64,000 nt of DNA. Source: Oryzias latipes (Eukaryota; Chordata; Actinopteri; Beloniformes; Adrianichthyidae). The notes beneath the pieces are model-generated. The model had not been told where the DNA came from. It ran no database searches and saw only the letters and a program-made list of their open reading frames with translations. The stretch spans positions 19,976,789-20,040,788 of the forward strand of contig NC_019880.2 in assembly GCF_002234675.1 (NCBI RefSeq). Reading direction: 5' to 3'. This document shows, piece after piece, positions 43,301-58,300 of the stretch (its first letter is position 1; every line of letters begins with the position of its first letter). Made by a program: the position numbers and the translations under genes.

Positions 43301-46300
43301 CGATTGATCCGTGTAAAGGAAAGAATGAATGGGGCCATATATGGTCAAATTTTGAGTGAAAACCTCCTTCCATCAGCAAGGGCATTCAAGATGAAACGTG
43401 GCTGGGTCTTTCAGCGTGACAACGATCCCAAACAAGTTGCCCGGGTGATAAATGAGTGGTTTTATAAGAAACATTTCAAAGTCCTAGAGTGGTCTGGCCA
43501 GTCTCCAGATCTCAACCCCATAGAAAATCTTTGGAGGGAGTTGAAAGTCCATGTTGCCCAGCAACAGCCCTAAAACATCACTGCTCTAGAGGAGATCTGC
43601 ATGGAGGAATGGGCCAAAATACCAAAATACCTTGTGCAGACTTACAAAAAACGTTTAACTGCTGTCATTGCCAACAAAGGGTAAATAATAAGTATTGAGT
43701 CGAACTTTTGTTATTGACCAAATACTTATTTTCCACCATAATTTACAAATAAATTCTTTAAAAATCAGACAACGTGAGTTTCTGGATTTTTTTCTCATTT
43801 TTGTCTCTTAGTTGAAGTTTACCTATGATGAAACTTACAGGCCTCTGTCATCTTTTTAAGTGGAAGAACTTGCATTATTGATCGCTGACTAAATACTTTT
43901 TTGCCCCACTGATCCATACATATCATACCTTGTGGTACAGCCTCATGTCCATGAAAAAACCATGCATGTATGCTCGCAGAAGAGATGATCCCACAAGATG
44001 GGATAAACCTGAAACAAATCAACAAACATAAGTCAACAAGAAACATGAATTAAAATAAAAAACAGAATTTTTGAATGAAAAATATTTTTTAAGGCATTAT
44101 GGATGCAAGTAGACACTACGCAAGACTTTAGTGTCAGACTGGATCACTCTCGATTATATAGCACTCCAATACTGAAATTTAGTTAACTGAGCAAAATAAC
44201 TTGGCAGATGAAAAATGTTACAATAATTTTGGTGAATTAATTTCTATGAGACACTGGGATGAGGAACTGGACATTTTCAGCTTTTAACAGACATCTTAGC
44301 TGTTTTTAATCCTGCAAACCTGTGAGAGCCCGTGGATGGAAGAATGCATACATTTAAGCAATAGGTTCTTCCCTGATGAATGTCTAATTTAAATACTACC
44401 CAGATGATCTTGGCTAGTGCAGTTATGCAACCAGATCACATTAGGGTTTTGCTTTTCATCAACTGTGCTTTGTGTCATTTGATGTCATTATTGCTGAGCC
44501 TGCCATTCAACCCCTTCAATGTCTCGTTCAATTCTTGTCTCCAACCCCACATTCTGATCTGAAAAAACAATTCTGTTGCAATAACCACAAACCTTGGTAA
44601 AACAAAATATGATTTTTGAAATTGAAATCTGAGACTGATTTAATATGAATTTTTATTTTCTTTCTTTAACTTTCTGGGAGAGACAAAAAAGTTGGAGCAG
44701 TATGGTCTCACCCAGATTTTCCAGGTCCTTTCGCGTGACAAATTTGTAATCATCATACACGGTAATCTCTGGGCTCTCCTCCAATTCCTCAGTGAGATTG
44801 TCAAGGAAAGAACACCAGCGTGGAGCAGGGCCAAGAGCCTAAGAAAAAAAATTATTTCAAGGTTAGAATTTAGGATGCAACAAAAGTCTCAAACTCATCT
44901 ATATTTATTGAAGCAAAAACAGAAAACCCTAACCCATGTAAACTCTTTTCACTTAACTTTCCAATCAGTTGATTTTAAGGTTCTGTCTAATTTCGTTCAT
45001 CCTCTGGCTGTGAAAATCGCATCACATGTCGGATTTCACAGTCAGAAAAAGCAGTTTTCAGGTCAGATTAATTAATTTTGTAACAAGAGCACAGTGGTTG
45101 CTTCTCTATTGCATTTTGTCAAGTTGAATGAACTTGATGACATCATCATCACTGTGGTGCAGTGGTACGGCTGTCGACCTCTGATCGGAAGATTAAGGTA
45201 AGACTTTCGCCCTGCCAGCCCGTATAGTACAGACCAAAAGTTTGGACACACCTTCCCATTAAAACGAATGGGAAGGTGTGTCCGAACAGGTGACCAGGTG
45301 GAAAGGTAGCAAGGCTAGACGCTTAGGAGCAGCGTTCAAGCTGTTCTATCCTGGTTGAGATGGGAGGAGAAATGGAGGAGGAGTCATCTTTAAGGAGGAG
45401 TTTGTTAGGAGTGTTGTGGTAAAAAGAGTAATGAGTGATGAGTCTGATGATAGAAATGGAAGGTGTGATGGTTAAAGGCCTGTTCACACCGGGAGGAATT
45501 TCGCCCGCGATTTTCGCCGACGTTTAACGCCTCGTGACTAAACAAAGGGCACCAATGAGAGTGTGCACACCGACGCGAAAAAACGCCACGCGTCAAAGCG
45601 TCACTTTTTAAAAAACGCCTCGGGTTCGTTTTTTTGGTTCGACGCGTCGCGTCAAAAACTATACGACCAATGAGAATGGCGCTTTTGCACACGTGTCTGG
45701 AGCTTCTGAAGTTACAGTAAAACACAACTTGGGGGCACTCAAACACAAAACTGCCTTGCTGAGCACACATACCAGCGAAGAAGATAGACGCCAAGTAGCG
45801 TCTACACTGCCGCGAAGAAATAATGACGGACATTCTAAAATTTCCCCGAACCAAGCACTAGTTGGAGCAACTGGTGCTTGAAATATTCATGTTTTCTTTG
45901 TTTGATTCTGACAAGCGCGTAAATACTTGCTCTCTTCTTCTGAGTGAAAAGCGACTTTAAGAAGCGTAAAGTTGCGCAGCGCCACCTTGTGTACAGGAGT
46001 ATTTGTGTTTACATTAAGCGCCATCTAATGTCAGGGAATGAAATTGCATGTTCACTCGGCTCACCGTCAGCGAAAATCGCCTGGGTGTGAACACAAAAAA
46101 CGTGGCGAAAAACGCTGGCGAATATTCGTCACGGTGTGCGGGCCTTAGTGTTAGTGGGTACGCCCCAAAGGTAGGATGTGATCTGGAGGAGAAATTCTGG
46201 TTGGACGTTGATGAAGTCATGATGAGCATCACTAGAAGAGAGAGAGTTGTCATTGGTGCAGATTTCAATGGACATGTTGGAGCAGGAAACAGAGGTGATG

Positions 46301-49300
46301 AGGAGGTGACGGGCAGGTTTGGTATCCAGGACAAGAACGTAGAAGGACAGATGGTGTTTGATTTAGCAACAAAGATGGAAATGGGTCAAGTGAATACGTT
46401 CTTTGAGAAGAGGCAGGAACATAAGAGTGGAGGTAGAAGCACCCAGATAGACTACATCTTGTGTAGACGGTGAAATTTGAAGATCAGTGACTGCAAAGCA
46501 GTGGTAGGTGAGAGTGTTTCCAGACAGCATTGGATGGTGGTGTGGTGGATGACTCTGGTGATGAAGACGATGAAGAAAGAAAGGACGAAGGCAGAGAAGA
46601 GGACAAACTGGTGGAAGCGCAAAAATAATGCAATATTTGCTTTGAGGATGTTGATAGAGAAGTACAGAGAAGGTCAGAGAGAGACACACTGTCTCTGGAG
46701 AAAGTTTGGGTGTCCAGACAGGAACTGTGGTCTTGTATGAGCAAGTCTGGAGTGACAGAAGTATGTTAGACCAGGGCAGGACATGGATGAGGGCTGTAAG
46801 ACAGTGGTGAGGTGTTCTCTAGAAGTGACAGAGGAGTTCAAGGTGGAGGTGGGATTACATCAGGGATCAGCTCTGAGCCACTTCCTGTTAGCAGTGGTGA
46901 TGGAAAGACTGACAGATGAGGTTAGACAGGAATCACCATGGACTATGATGTTTGCAGATGATATTGTGATTTGTAGTGAGAGCAGAAAACATATGGAGGA
47001 GAAGCTAGAGAGGTGGAGGTTTTTCCTGGAAAGGAGAAGAATGAAGGTTAGCGGCAGTAAGACGGAGAACATGTGTGAATGAGAGGAACCCAAGAGGAAG
47101 AGTGAGGTTACAGGGAGAAGAGATGAAGAAGGAGGAGGATTTGAAGGTTCTAGGGACAACAGTCCAGAGGGATGGAGAGAGTGAAAAAAAAGTGAAGAAG
47201 AAAGCAGGCAGTTTGGTATGGATGGAGAACAGTGTCAGGTGTGATGTGTGATAGAAGAGTTTCAGCTCACATTAAGCCAGCACAATAAATTGCAAATTTA
47301 TCACGATAAATGATGTCACACGTGTATGGCAAAAGACAACGTAAATGGCGATAAATGGTTACATTAAATGTTCACATTTGACCAATAAGATGGAGCCTTT
47401 TTATGTTAGAATACAGCATTCTTTCATTGTACCATTGTTCATACGTTTCTTTCATTCTCAAACCCATTACAGCCCCTGAACAACTAGATATGACCTCTGT
47501 GATGCAACTCTGTACTCACAGGAATATAGAATGTGTTCATCTTTGTGTCTTCATTAGCTGTGAAGATCATACCTAAAAAGGAGACAAACAAAGTGAAGTG
47601 TATGTGACAAGAAACAAATCTAAATCAACATCAGAAAGAAAATGGCACATTTGTGATATTACGACAAAAGTAGACAAAAACAAAGCTGAAGAAAACAAGA
47701 ACAGAAGGCTACTTTTTACAAGTCATACATCATAATTGGGTTGTGATATCTATTGTTTTACTCTTTGAATGTCTCAAGGATTCTGCTGCAAGCACACAGT
47801 TTCATGCACGTGTTCCTTTTACCTGAATTAGGATAGATACAAACATCATTGATGTTGGTTTGAGGCTGGATGGAGGAAAAGATCTTTCCCTGGTGAAAAG
47901 AGCAACAGTCAGCCACTATTGGTAGACGTTTTGCATGGCATTCTTTAAAAACAAAACATCCGGAAGAAGAATGTGTGGAACTTTGTGTAGATGTTCAGCT
48001 TTTTGTAGAATATTCTTTTTTCCCCAACTAATAAACCTTCACTTACATTTTTTATACAAATCCAGTTTGGATTTCTACTAAAATATATATAATACCAAGG
48101 CTTTCTGTTAATATATACACTAGATTACCAAAAGTATTGGCTCAGTCACCCAAATGATCAAAATCAGGTGTACTAATTGAATTAATACCACACAAACAAA
48201 TGTTTTTTTATGTTTTGACAGAAAGTAAAATGGAAACATTTAAAGTGCAAAGTAGGAAAAGTAAATAAGCAACAGACGGTAATGTTTTTTTTTTTCTAAT
48301 AATGTTTCTAGTAATGTTTACTCCAAGCGTTATTTGGAGCCAGGAATCATCTAACCAATTTAAAAAGACCAGTTTGGAGTTTGTGGTTCCTTTGAACATG
48401 TTGCCTGATGTACACCACGACTTGTACCAAAGAGCCCTTGAGAGGGATTTAGCGAACAATTGCATTCAAATTTATTTCCTCCACCCCTTTCCTCATAAAG
48501 CCTGTAGGGCTACAGTGCTGACAACGAAATATGTTGGAAACAAGTTTTAATACTTTTAAAAATGTTAATAGAAGAACATGTGTTTACTATTCATAATTTC
48601 ATTTGGAATGAAAAAAGGTTAACATTTTATTAGTAAAGTTAATGAGTTTGATTCCAGTCTAAACAATATCTGGGCTTATAATAAATCCAAAAATTGATAA
48701 TTATCATCAGTGGAGGCTCCAGATCTACTAAAATGCTAAATACATTTTTTTGTGCACCTCCCTTTAGCACAGTCCTGTTTTGCAGCTCTGGAATATCTTT
48801 CCGCCTTTTTAAATGGTTTGACTTTTTAAAGGTTTCAGCTGAGAAACTTTAACTTTTTTGCACTTTCATTAAAAAACAAGTTCAGGTGAATTCTCTTGAA
48901 TTTAGTCGTAGAATAAAAATGAATTGCTAGAAATTAATCTAAAATGGGGTTAAAACAATCTTTAGTTTAAGAAAAAGGAAATAAATGTACTGTTTTTAAT
49001 CATTCCAAATGAGTTAACTTTTTGTCACTGTGAACTGCTTGCTCTTCAAAAACAAGGAATTTTTATTTGAGGTATTTTAGGTTAATTTAAGGTTTGCCTA
49101 AAACAAAGCAAGATGAATGGATCAGCAAGTGTTCTTAAAGCTCTAAAGTTCAAAGACTAACTTACAGTATCTTTGTTCCAGATCTTTATAATTTTTGAGT
49201 CAGAAGACAAAACAAGGTCCAAATGAGTTTGAAAGTTGAGAGAAGTGATGGGCAAGTTGTATAGGTGGTCTTTGACCAACAGCGGGCAACTGGACCGCAG

Positions 49301-52300
49301 GTCATAAAGCAGCACCTGCAAAAGAAAAAGAAAAATCTTAACCCTGGAACAAGCACACAGATGGGGAGACAAAGATGTAAATAGGACTGAAAGGCTTTGC
49401 TTTTCTTGGGTTTCGCCGGTGAGCGCCCTGCGGCAGGGGCTCTTCCTGCAGTGTGGAATCACTCTCTGGTGGGCCCACCACCTGCAGCAGAGCTCAAAAG
49501 GAGCCGGTCCAATGTGCTTTATGTTCAGTTTTGTTTTGTCTATGTTCAAATGGAACCTGCCCTATGAAGATGTTTTCATTGGAAGATATTTTGATTTCAG
49601 GAAATATGACCTCCCAATGCAACAAATGAAAATGTTTTGTTCCCTAAAATCTACCAAATGTTGTCAAACTCTATTGTGAGTATTAATGTGAAACAGTGGC
49701 TTTAAAAGTTTTTAGTGTTGAAAAAAATACTGTTATCTTTAGGAAGTTTTTTCATTAACATTTAATTTAATGGTTAGTGACTTGAAAAGGATTCTGACTG
49801 TCATTTGCATTGAGGATTTAGAAGAAATCATAAAAAATATAATTTTCATATATTTGGGAGGAGCTGAACAAATGGTACCAAAACAACAAAATTACATGAA
49901 AATATACTAAATATATTTTATGCTCCAACATTTTATGAAAGAATATTATACAATTGCAATAAAGAAAACAGGAAAAAAATAAGCCAATAAATAGAAAGGA
50001 GCTCACCTGCCCAGTGCTTGTGCCAACTCCCATGGTGAGGGAGCCGTTAAACTTAAGCGCACTGATGGAAGGCAAACTCTGAACGCTGTCGACAAACATG
50101 TTTTGTTATCATGTAACACAAAAACAATACCACAACTGCAACCACAGAAAAAGTCAGGTCATCAAAGGCATCATGGCTATGGGTCTGATACTCACTCTGT
50201 TCCGTCACTAAAGCTGCTCAGGGCACAGTCCAATATCCCCACTCGGTTACGAACACGAGGGTCCCAACATTCCACTTTGCCCTTTCAGAAGTAAACAAAA
50301 TATGAAGACAGCAAGACTTTTGATGGATTGTTTTGATTGTAGCGATTAGCCATGAACATTTCTGCTTATCATGTTAAAATTACTTTGCGTCTTAAAACCA
50401 CCAAATATTTCTTAAGCAAAGAGGTCCCTTTAGTACATCATTAACCTAAAAAAAAGTATCATTTATTGTTATTCACTGGAGTTATTTCAAATATATTCAC
50501 AGAAAACAAGTTCAGAATTTTATCTGAAATCTATCCAAATTTAATGCATTTAAATTTAGTTTTTACGATGACGAGGATTGTCTGCCCTATGCTGCAATAA
50601 TTATATCTTTTAAAAAAACAAGGTGAAATATCATCCAAAGGAGAAGCTTGTGGTGCTGGTGTGTGTGTGGACTGCCGTCTGTCCCTGCTCGGTGTTTGTC
50701 TGGTTTAGCTAGCCTTGATAAGTATCACACATAAGACGTTTGGATCCATTTTCAGAGCCTATACTGATCGCAGTATTGGTCTAATTTCTTTCCTGTGACA
50801 GAGGAGGACGTTCATTCTCTACTGAAAAAGATTAAGCCCTCATCCTGCCCCCCTCGATATAATTCCCACCCCTGTCTTTCTAAAAGTGTTAGAGGTTCTT
50901 TTGTTGTCAACTTTATTGATCTCTCCCTGAAGTCAGTCAATCTAACCCTAACCCAGAACATATTAAAAGGGTTAGAGCATGCCTGCACCTGAAGACTTAA
51001 GGGCTCTGGAGCTTAGAGGGCTGACTATCAACTCTCAGTACTCCCTCAGAACCAGTATCTGCAGTATCACAACAAAACTCTGTCCCCTCCTTCAGACCCC
51101 CCAGCCAGATATCCCACAAACCATCACCACCAATTGTCACCTTCACCATACCATCCCTTATATCCACACGATCTATTTACTATGCAATAGGATCTATAAT
51201 AATCTTAAAACGGTGCACATCCAGAACTCCTCCTGTCACCACCAATCCAGTCACAGCAATAAATCAACCAAACTGAATTTGGCACTCTAAAACGTTCAAT
51301 CACTTTCAAACAAATCATTTCTTATTCATCACTTTATTTTAGATCACAATCTTAATGGCCTGTTTTTAACAGAGACTTGGAACTCTGGTCCACCAATCCC
51401 TCTGTCAGAGGCAACACCCCCCCTTTACAACTTCACAAACAAGGACAGAAAACAAGGCAGGGGTGGTGGGAACGCTGCCATTTTATCTGCAGGTATTGGT
51501 TTTAGAGACACCATGTTTAACAAATATTCTTCTTTTGAATATCAGGCCATAGTGTTTAATAATCCTGTCATTTTGTGTTTGATTGTGTACAGATCTCCTA
51601 AATATAATTCATCTTTTATTTCTGATTTCTCTGAACTTCTTTTAAAGTTCATGACTGCATAATTGAGAAGCCCCCTGAGAGAACCATTAGAGGGCGCCGT
51701 CTACACCCTGAAGTGGCTGCAAACTTTACCTCACACTTGGAAAATCAGCAACCATCTCTTTCATATCCATCATTGGACTCATCGATTCAACACTTTAATA
51801 ATAAACTCACCACAATTCTGGACAAAGTTCCCCCGTTAAAAATACAAACGGTTAAGGAGAAAGCTCCACCGCCTTGAAGAACGGAAGATATTAGGAAACT
51901 TAAGACTGACAAGAAGGGCAGAACGGTGGAAAAATCCTCACAGTACATCACCACATTTTTAGAAACATGCTAATGCATTACAATAACTCCATTAAAAAGG
52001 CAAGGCAAGACTATTTCTCAAAGTTCATCGCAGAAAATCGTTCAAAGCCAAAAATCCTCTTTGCCACAATTGATAAAATAATAAACCCAACCTCTGGCCC
52101 ACCATCCACCTTTGACAGTAAAACCTGTGAGGAGTTTGTAGTCCACTTTACCACTAAGATAGATGGCATCAGATCATCTATCTTACAGGGGAGGGATCAA
52201 CGACCCCCCGTTGACCTTTCCACTGTACGCCCTCCTATCAGTGAGAGAACACTCCACAGTTTTGTCTTGATTGACGCTGCAGCGCTCCGACAAATGATGT

Positions 52301-55300
52301 CCCAAATGAAAACAAAAACTTGTTCTGTTGATCCTCCCTTTTTAAGTCAGTTATCACATCCTGTGAGGAAGAGCTACTGAACATCTTGAACTGCTCTCTT
52401 CAGACTGGAGTCTTCCCTGCATCCCTAAAGACTGCTCTGGTGAGACCCATTCTGAAGAGGCGATGTGTCCAATTTAAATCACTACCAACCTGTTATTTTT
52501 AAGAACATTTTTAGAAAAGCTCGTTTTTACTCAACTGAATGATTTTATTAATGAAAATAACATTTTAGAAAAGTTTCAGTCTGGTTTTAGACCTCACCAC
52601 TCAACAGAAACGGCACTTGTCAGGATCTTAAACGATCTCAGGTCCAACGCTGACATGAAGAAAGTATCTGTTTTAGTCTTTCTGGACCTGAGTGCAGTCC
52701 GTGACACAGTTGACCACTCAATCCTTTTAAACAGACTTCACAACATGGTTGGAATTACTGGGACAGCTTTTAATTGGTTTAAATCTTACCTCATAGATAG
52801 AGACTTTATTGTTCATTTACCGTATTTTCACGACTATAAGTACTCTCAAAAGTCATACATTTTCTTCAGCCAGCAGGGGGCGCCCTATGAGCAAGATGGA
52901 GTGAAGAAGGGAGAGGGAAGGGAGAGAGACATAAAGGCCAAGTGGAACCTAACTGCAGTGCAACTGTCTGTAATTTAAAACTGTCTTTGCTTCTTCTATC
53001 TCATAACCCTTAATGATCTCAGTAAGGGAGGGCTAAGCAGAGGTGCAGTTTACTCACTCACGTTAACAGCATTATTGCCTATTTACCATGAACTAAGAAA
53101 ACTAGCGTGTGGGAATCAACACTTCCCATGAGTCTTAGTGGTCATGGGCGGGGCTAAGCCCCAGGTCCCAACACTTGTCAACAAGACGGCTGAAGCCCTG
53201 TTTGAACTGCAGCTATCAGCTACATGGAGGAAAAATAAATCAAAACTAACAAATTTGCTCCCGCTGATTTTTTTTAAACACACATTGAGTATTTGTTCGT
53301 GTGTGTGCTTTAAGCTGCTGTTTTCGCTAGCGCATTTAGGGAGGACAAAAGCAGAGAGACTGGCGCAATCCTGCGTGTGTACTGGGTCCCACACTTTTTA
53401 ATCTTTACATGCTTCTGCTTATTAAAGTCATCAGGAGACAAGGCATTCACTTTCATAGCTATGCTGATGACACTCAATTGTATGTAGCTGTGTCTCCTGA
53501 TGACACTGGACCTATGGACAGCCTTTTAAACTGTATTTTAGACATACATTTTTACATATTTTACATCTCCACACAAGGACCAGACAAAATAGGCTAAATA
53601 AATGTCAGAAAACAGCAGAGTACTCACACAGCATTGGTCTATTTTACATTCTACATATTTTAGACATCTGAATGAACTAACTAAAACTGCATTTGACCAT
53701 CTGAGACCCTTTCTCTGTAGAGCCAGAGCTGAAATCTTAATACATGCTTTTATCACATCTAGAATGACTAACGCCCTCCTTTCTGGGGTAAAGATAAAAC
53801 TCTTATCACATGCAACTAGTCCAGAACTCTGCTGCACGCCTTTTAACGAGAACTAGGAAGAAGGAGCACATTACACCAATCTTAAAATCTTTGCACTGGC
53901 TCCCTGTCAGCTTCAGGATGATTTAAGATTCTTTTAACAGTTTTTAAGAGTGTCCATGCTCTTAGTCCTTCTTTTATATCCAACTTGCTTGTAACGTATG
54001 AACCTCCTAGAGTCCTGAGGTCCTCAGGCTCGGCCTGCTGAAGGTCCCCAAGGAAAAAGAACCAGGGCAGGGCCTCGTTTAGAAACTACAGGCCTCGTCT
54101 GTGGAACAGTCTACCTGAGGATGTGAAGGGCCTCATCCACTGTCCAGGTTTTTAAAAAGAAACTAAAGACACACCTGTTTAACTCATTTTTAATTAGATT
54201 CATATCTTTATATCTTTTCTAAGAATGCATTCATTTATTTATTATGATGTTTTATCAAATAATTGGATTGATTTTATGATATTTTATCACATACATTTTT
54301 GTTTAATCTAGAATTTAAACTCTTATATTTTACGATATTTTAACATATATTTATTTATTTAATGTCTTTTAGCCAAGCTAGACTGTTTATGAGTGTTTTC
54401 TCATCCTTAACTGGGGTGTTTGTGTCTAAACTGACAGCCCGGCCAACAGGAGAACAGGACAGACGGCACCTTGTGGGTTCTCTCTTCCCTTTTACTTTGT
54501 GTTTGTTTGTGTTTTGTTTTGATTTTCCTTTGACGGGGTTATTTAATTATTTTATTGCATGAACAGGGATTGTTGTTTTCTGAATTCCTTTTTGTTTTTA
54601 TGCACAGCCCCTTGAGCTGTTTTTTCTATGAAAGGTGCTATATAAATAAAATTAATTTAATTTAATAGATCTCCCTGAATTTTAACATTTATTACTAAAT
54701 AATCCTGAAGTGCAAACTAAAATGACCAACCTTATTTTAAATGTTGTTTAATAAAACCAAATTAAAATAGTTATTTCTCCATGAACTGGGAATTATTTAA
54801 ACAGGAATAAGGCCAATTCTGAAGAAAGTTTGGTAGCACCTTCGTCAAACTAAGAAGGCAACAGGAACACAGAATAATCAAAGGCATTCAATACTATCTC
54901 AAAAATCTCCATGAATACAAGCTAAAAAATGACGCAGAAACATTTCTATAAAATCTATTTAAAGAAATGTTTCTGGAAAAAAAAAGTTTGTAGAAATGTA
55001 ACGGCATCAAACTGCTCTGAAAAACGAAACTCCAGGAACTGACCGTTTTTCCCAGCAGATGGCGCACTTATAAGAAGTGTACAATGAGCGCATGTACTCC
55101 CGGATACCTTCCCTTGGACTAAGACTCAAAGTCTTATCCCCCTCATTCCAAAACCTCACAAAGAATTAATTATATTGACAGCTGGAGGCCCATCTGATGC
55201 ATCTCAATTAATATTCAATTAGTACTTGATTTACTCGATTATTCAGGTCTAATTACAGAATAATCTTATGTTATTTCTATGTTTTTTCAAGGCTTTTGAT

Positions 55301-58300
55301 ACAGTAAAACATTTTTATATCGTTCTTTACAAAAATGTGGCTTTGGCAATACTTCTGCAAAGTAATCAAAACCTTCTCAACAACCCTGCCTGTTCTTCTA
55401 AACTTAAATGTGATTCATCTGTGAGATTTGATAATAAATGTGGAATCAGACAGGGGTGTCCTATATATTGTGTTCTTGTTCATTAAAAGGCATTTTCATT
55501 GCTAACAGATCCATCGTTATTTGTCAGCTTGCTGATGATGCAATTGCTTTTATTAAAGACAGCTCTCAAATTCAGTTAGCAGTTGATGTAATTAAACGTT
55601 TCTCTGTGGCTTCAGGTATTTCATTAAATCTAAAAGATGCAGGATTATGCTGGTTAAATCATGTAATTTTGATTCAATCCTCAATATTCCTGTAAAAAAA
55701 CGTTTGTCACATATCTTGGTCATTAAAATAACTGAAAAATATATATCTCTTACGAGATCTGTCCATTAAAAGGTAGAATTCTCCTTTCCAGGCTCCCTAG
55801 AGTCACTTATGCAGCTCAGTCTCTACATGTCAGCTACTTCATAAGCAAAACTCTAGATAAATTGTTATGTAGCTTTATCTGGAACATCCATGCGGTCTTG
55901 CTGAACGTACATTTGTGGGAATAACAGCCTTTATTTCATCTGGACATGTTTGGAAGCAAATTCTCAGGTCTGTGAGGAGCAGCATTTCTCCATTCATTAC
56001 CGCCTCCGTAGCTTCTCCTCTGCTCAGAGACACGGTCCTCCCGAGAGACACGGTTCTCCTGAGTCCAGCCGCTCGCTCACACAGTCTGAAGCCTCCTCTG
56101 AAGCGCTAACCGTAACAAAGCACCCCCCCCCCTCACGAAACACGAAGCTACGGGTCCGGCTGCTCTGCTCAGAGACACGGTTCACTCACGCGGAGCAGCT
56201 GGTCGCTCCAAAGCCTTCTCTGAAGCGCTACACCGTCTATACATGACGTAAAGCCAGAGCAGGAGTGACCCACGATCGGAATAAACTGTTTCTATGCACC
56301 ACGATCGGATCAACAATCAGCATAGCCCAAAAGAAAGAAAAAACTTTGACCCGAATGAGTCTGATCATGTCAGAGTATTCCAAACGGCGTGTTTACATGA
56401 AACACTTTTATTCTGTTCATTCCGGTTACTTGTGACACTGATGACTCGTTTCTTGTAAATGGACAATAGTAGACAATGGACTTACATCAGAAGTTCCTGC
56501 TGCAAACAAATGATGGACGGGGTTGATGTCGCACACATTGTTCTCCCTAATAAAAAAAGGTTTGAGATAATAATCAGGAGCTCCACACAAGGACCAGACA
56601 AACTAAGCTAAATAAATGTCAGAAAACAGCAGAGTACTCACACAGCATCGGTCTGAAGTGAGCTCAGGAAGCGTCCCTGTTCCAGGTTCAGCCGGTAGAC
56701 CTCTGAGCTGAAAGACAAAACCCACCAGAGGTACTGGGTTCAACTCCAGACAAAAAACGTTTCTAATCGCAGAGCTGGATTCTCACCTCATTCCCACAAA
56801 GTAGAGGTCACAGGAGGGATGGTGGTATGAGAAATCCCGACCAAACTTTGGAATTCTAGTTTTGTAATACTGTCCATGCTGCGAGTGGAATTCTACATAG
56901 CGGTCACAGTGCAGGAAGACCAGCTGAACACAAAAAGGAAAACAAATTATTTGTAGTTTCAAAATGCAGCAGTAGTAGGACGTTGATGGAAAACAGAGCA
57001 TGTGAACTAACATCTAACTGGAATAGTTGGTTGAAAGAGGAACCTGATCTGATAAAGCAATGAACTCTAAATAATACGCTAAACAAACCAAACTCTGTCC
57101 ATTCTATCATGCAGGAGATCATCTATGTATTTTGGCATCTCTCTCTCTCTCTCTTACTCTTTTTTTTTTTTTTTTTTTGGGGGGGGGGGGGGGGGTCTGA
57201 ATTATTCACCCTAATCTGAGCATCTAAGCTTTTCTCAAACCAGCCACTGTCTCTCCTGTGCTCCTCTTCTACATCCATGAACCTCCTCTTTAGGCTTTAT
57301 CTGTTCACCATCATCATCATCATCACTGTTCCTCCATCTGCTTCCCTGCATGGATCTCCAGAACATCCATGATCTGTTCCTCTGATGGACTCAATGATCC
57401 ATCCTGGTCAAAAGGAACCTCAGCATCTACATCTCTGCTGCCTCCAGCTCTGCTTCCTGTCTCTAAACCAGTGCTTCTCAAATAGTGGGGCGCGCCCCCA
57501 GGGGGGGGCACGAAGCGATGCCAGGGGGGGCGCGCGGTGGTGGCGGTTTTAGGCACAGGTTTGTCCGGTGCGCAAATTTAACGTGGGGGCAGCGGTGACA
57601 GCGGCTCAGTGCTTGGAAAATAATCTGGTCCACTATTCGGTTCCTATTGTCTGTTCTGTCTGTCCGCGGCTGCGCGAGTGAGAACGAAAGGGGAGGGGTG
57701 GTGTGGGCCCTGTCTGCCAGGGGAATCGGGGCACGCGGACCACTGCTACCGCTGCCTGTTGCCCAAGATCACCGCTCCCCTTAGATTCCTAAGCTCATGC
57801 TAACAATGTCATTCTTTATGAACTATTGTAGACATTTTGATGACGTGTCTTTATTTTCCATCCATGTTTTCTTTGTCTGCCTGTGGTTTAGTTGGTGTCA
57901 GACAGACATAAAGACAGCAGGTAATGCAGGAAAACAGCTGCACTTTTATGAGATCAGAAATAAACAATCCGTCATTTAGAAAAAAAAAAATCAGCACGTT
58001 TTTACCTATTTCTTCAGACTAAAAACGTTAAATATATTGGTGCTGCTGTGTTAATGTTTCAGATCAATTTAGATTTAATATTATTTATTGATTGAATTAT
58101 TTTTTTCAGCATCAAATGGTTCAGTTGGTCAAAATGTTTCTAGTTTAAATAAGGAATGACAGATTTTTTTTTATTTCAGGTACTTTCAGCTTCTTTTCTG
58201 TTTTAGACTAGAACAGGGTTTCTGTGGCTAAATAAAGTTAATATTTGTTGAAAGTGGATTTATTTTGCTTTTTTCTTTTGTTAGTGTTAAAAGATACAAT

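Larger units (their letters stand above)
50985..54665 (+). mobile_element. L2-type LINE with endonuclease and RT, degenerate
   Basis: Plus strand, antisense to nol10 in intron 8. Endonuclease remnants [16 protein letters not shown] and [10 protein letters not shown] (~51290-51380) and IVYRSPKYN (~51585). [21 protein letters not shown] (~52000), [23 protein letters not shown] (~52578), [19 protein letters not shown] (~52673), [17 protein letters not shown] (~53455), [20 protein letters not shown] (~53695) and [17 protein letters not shown] (~54090). It ends with AGGTGCTATATAAATAAAAT at ~54630-54650. Broken by stops and by insertions at 52817 and 53567. Confidence 0.82.
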
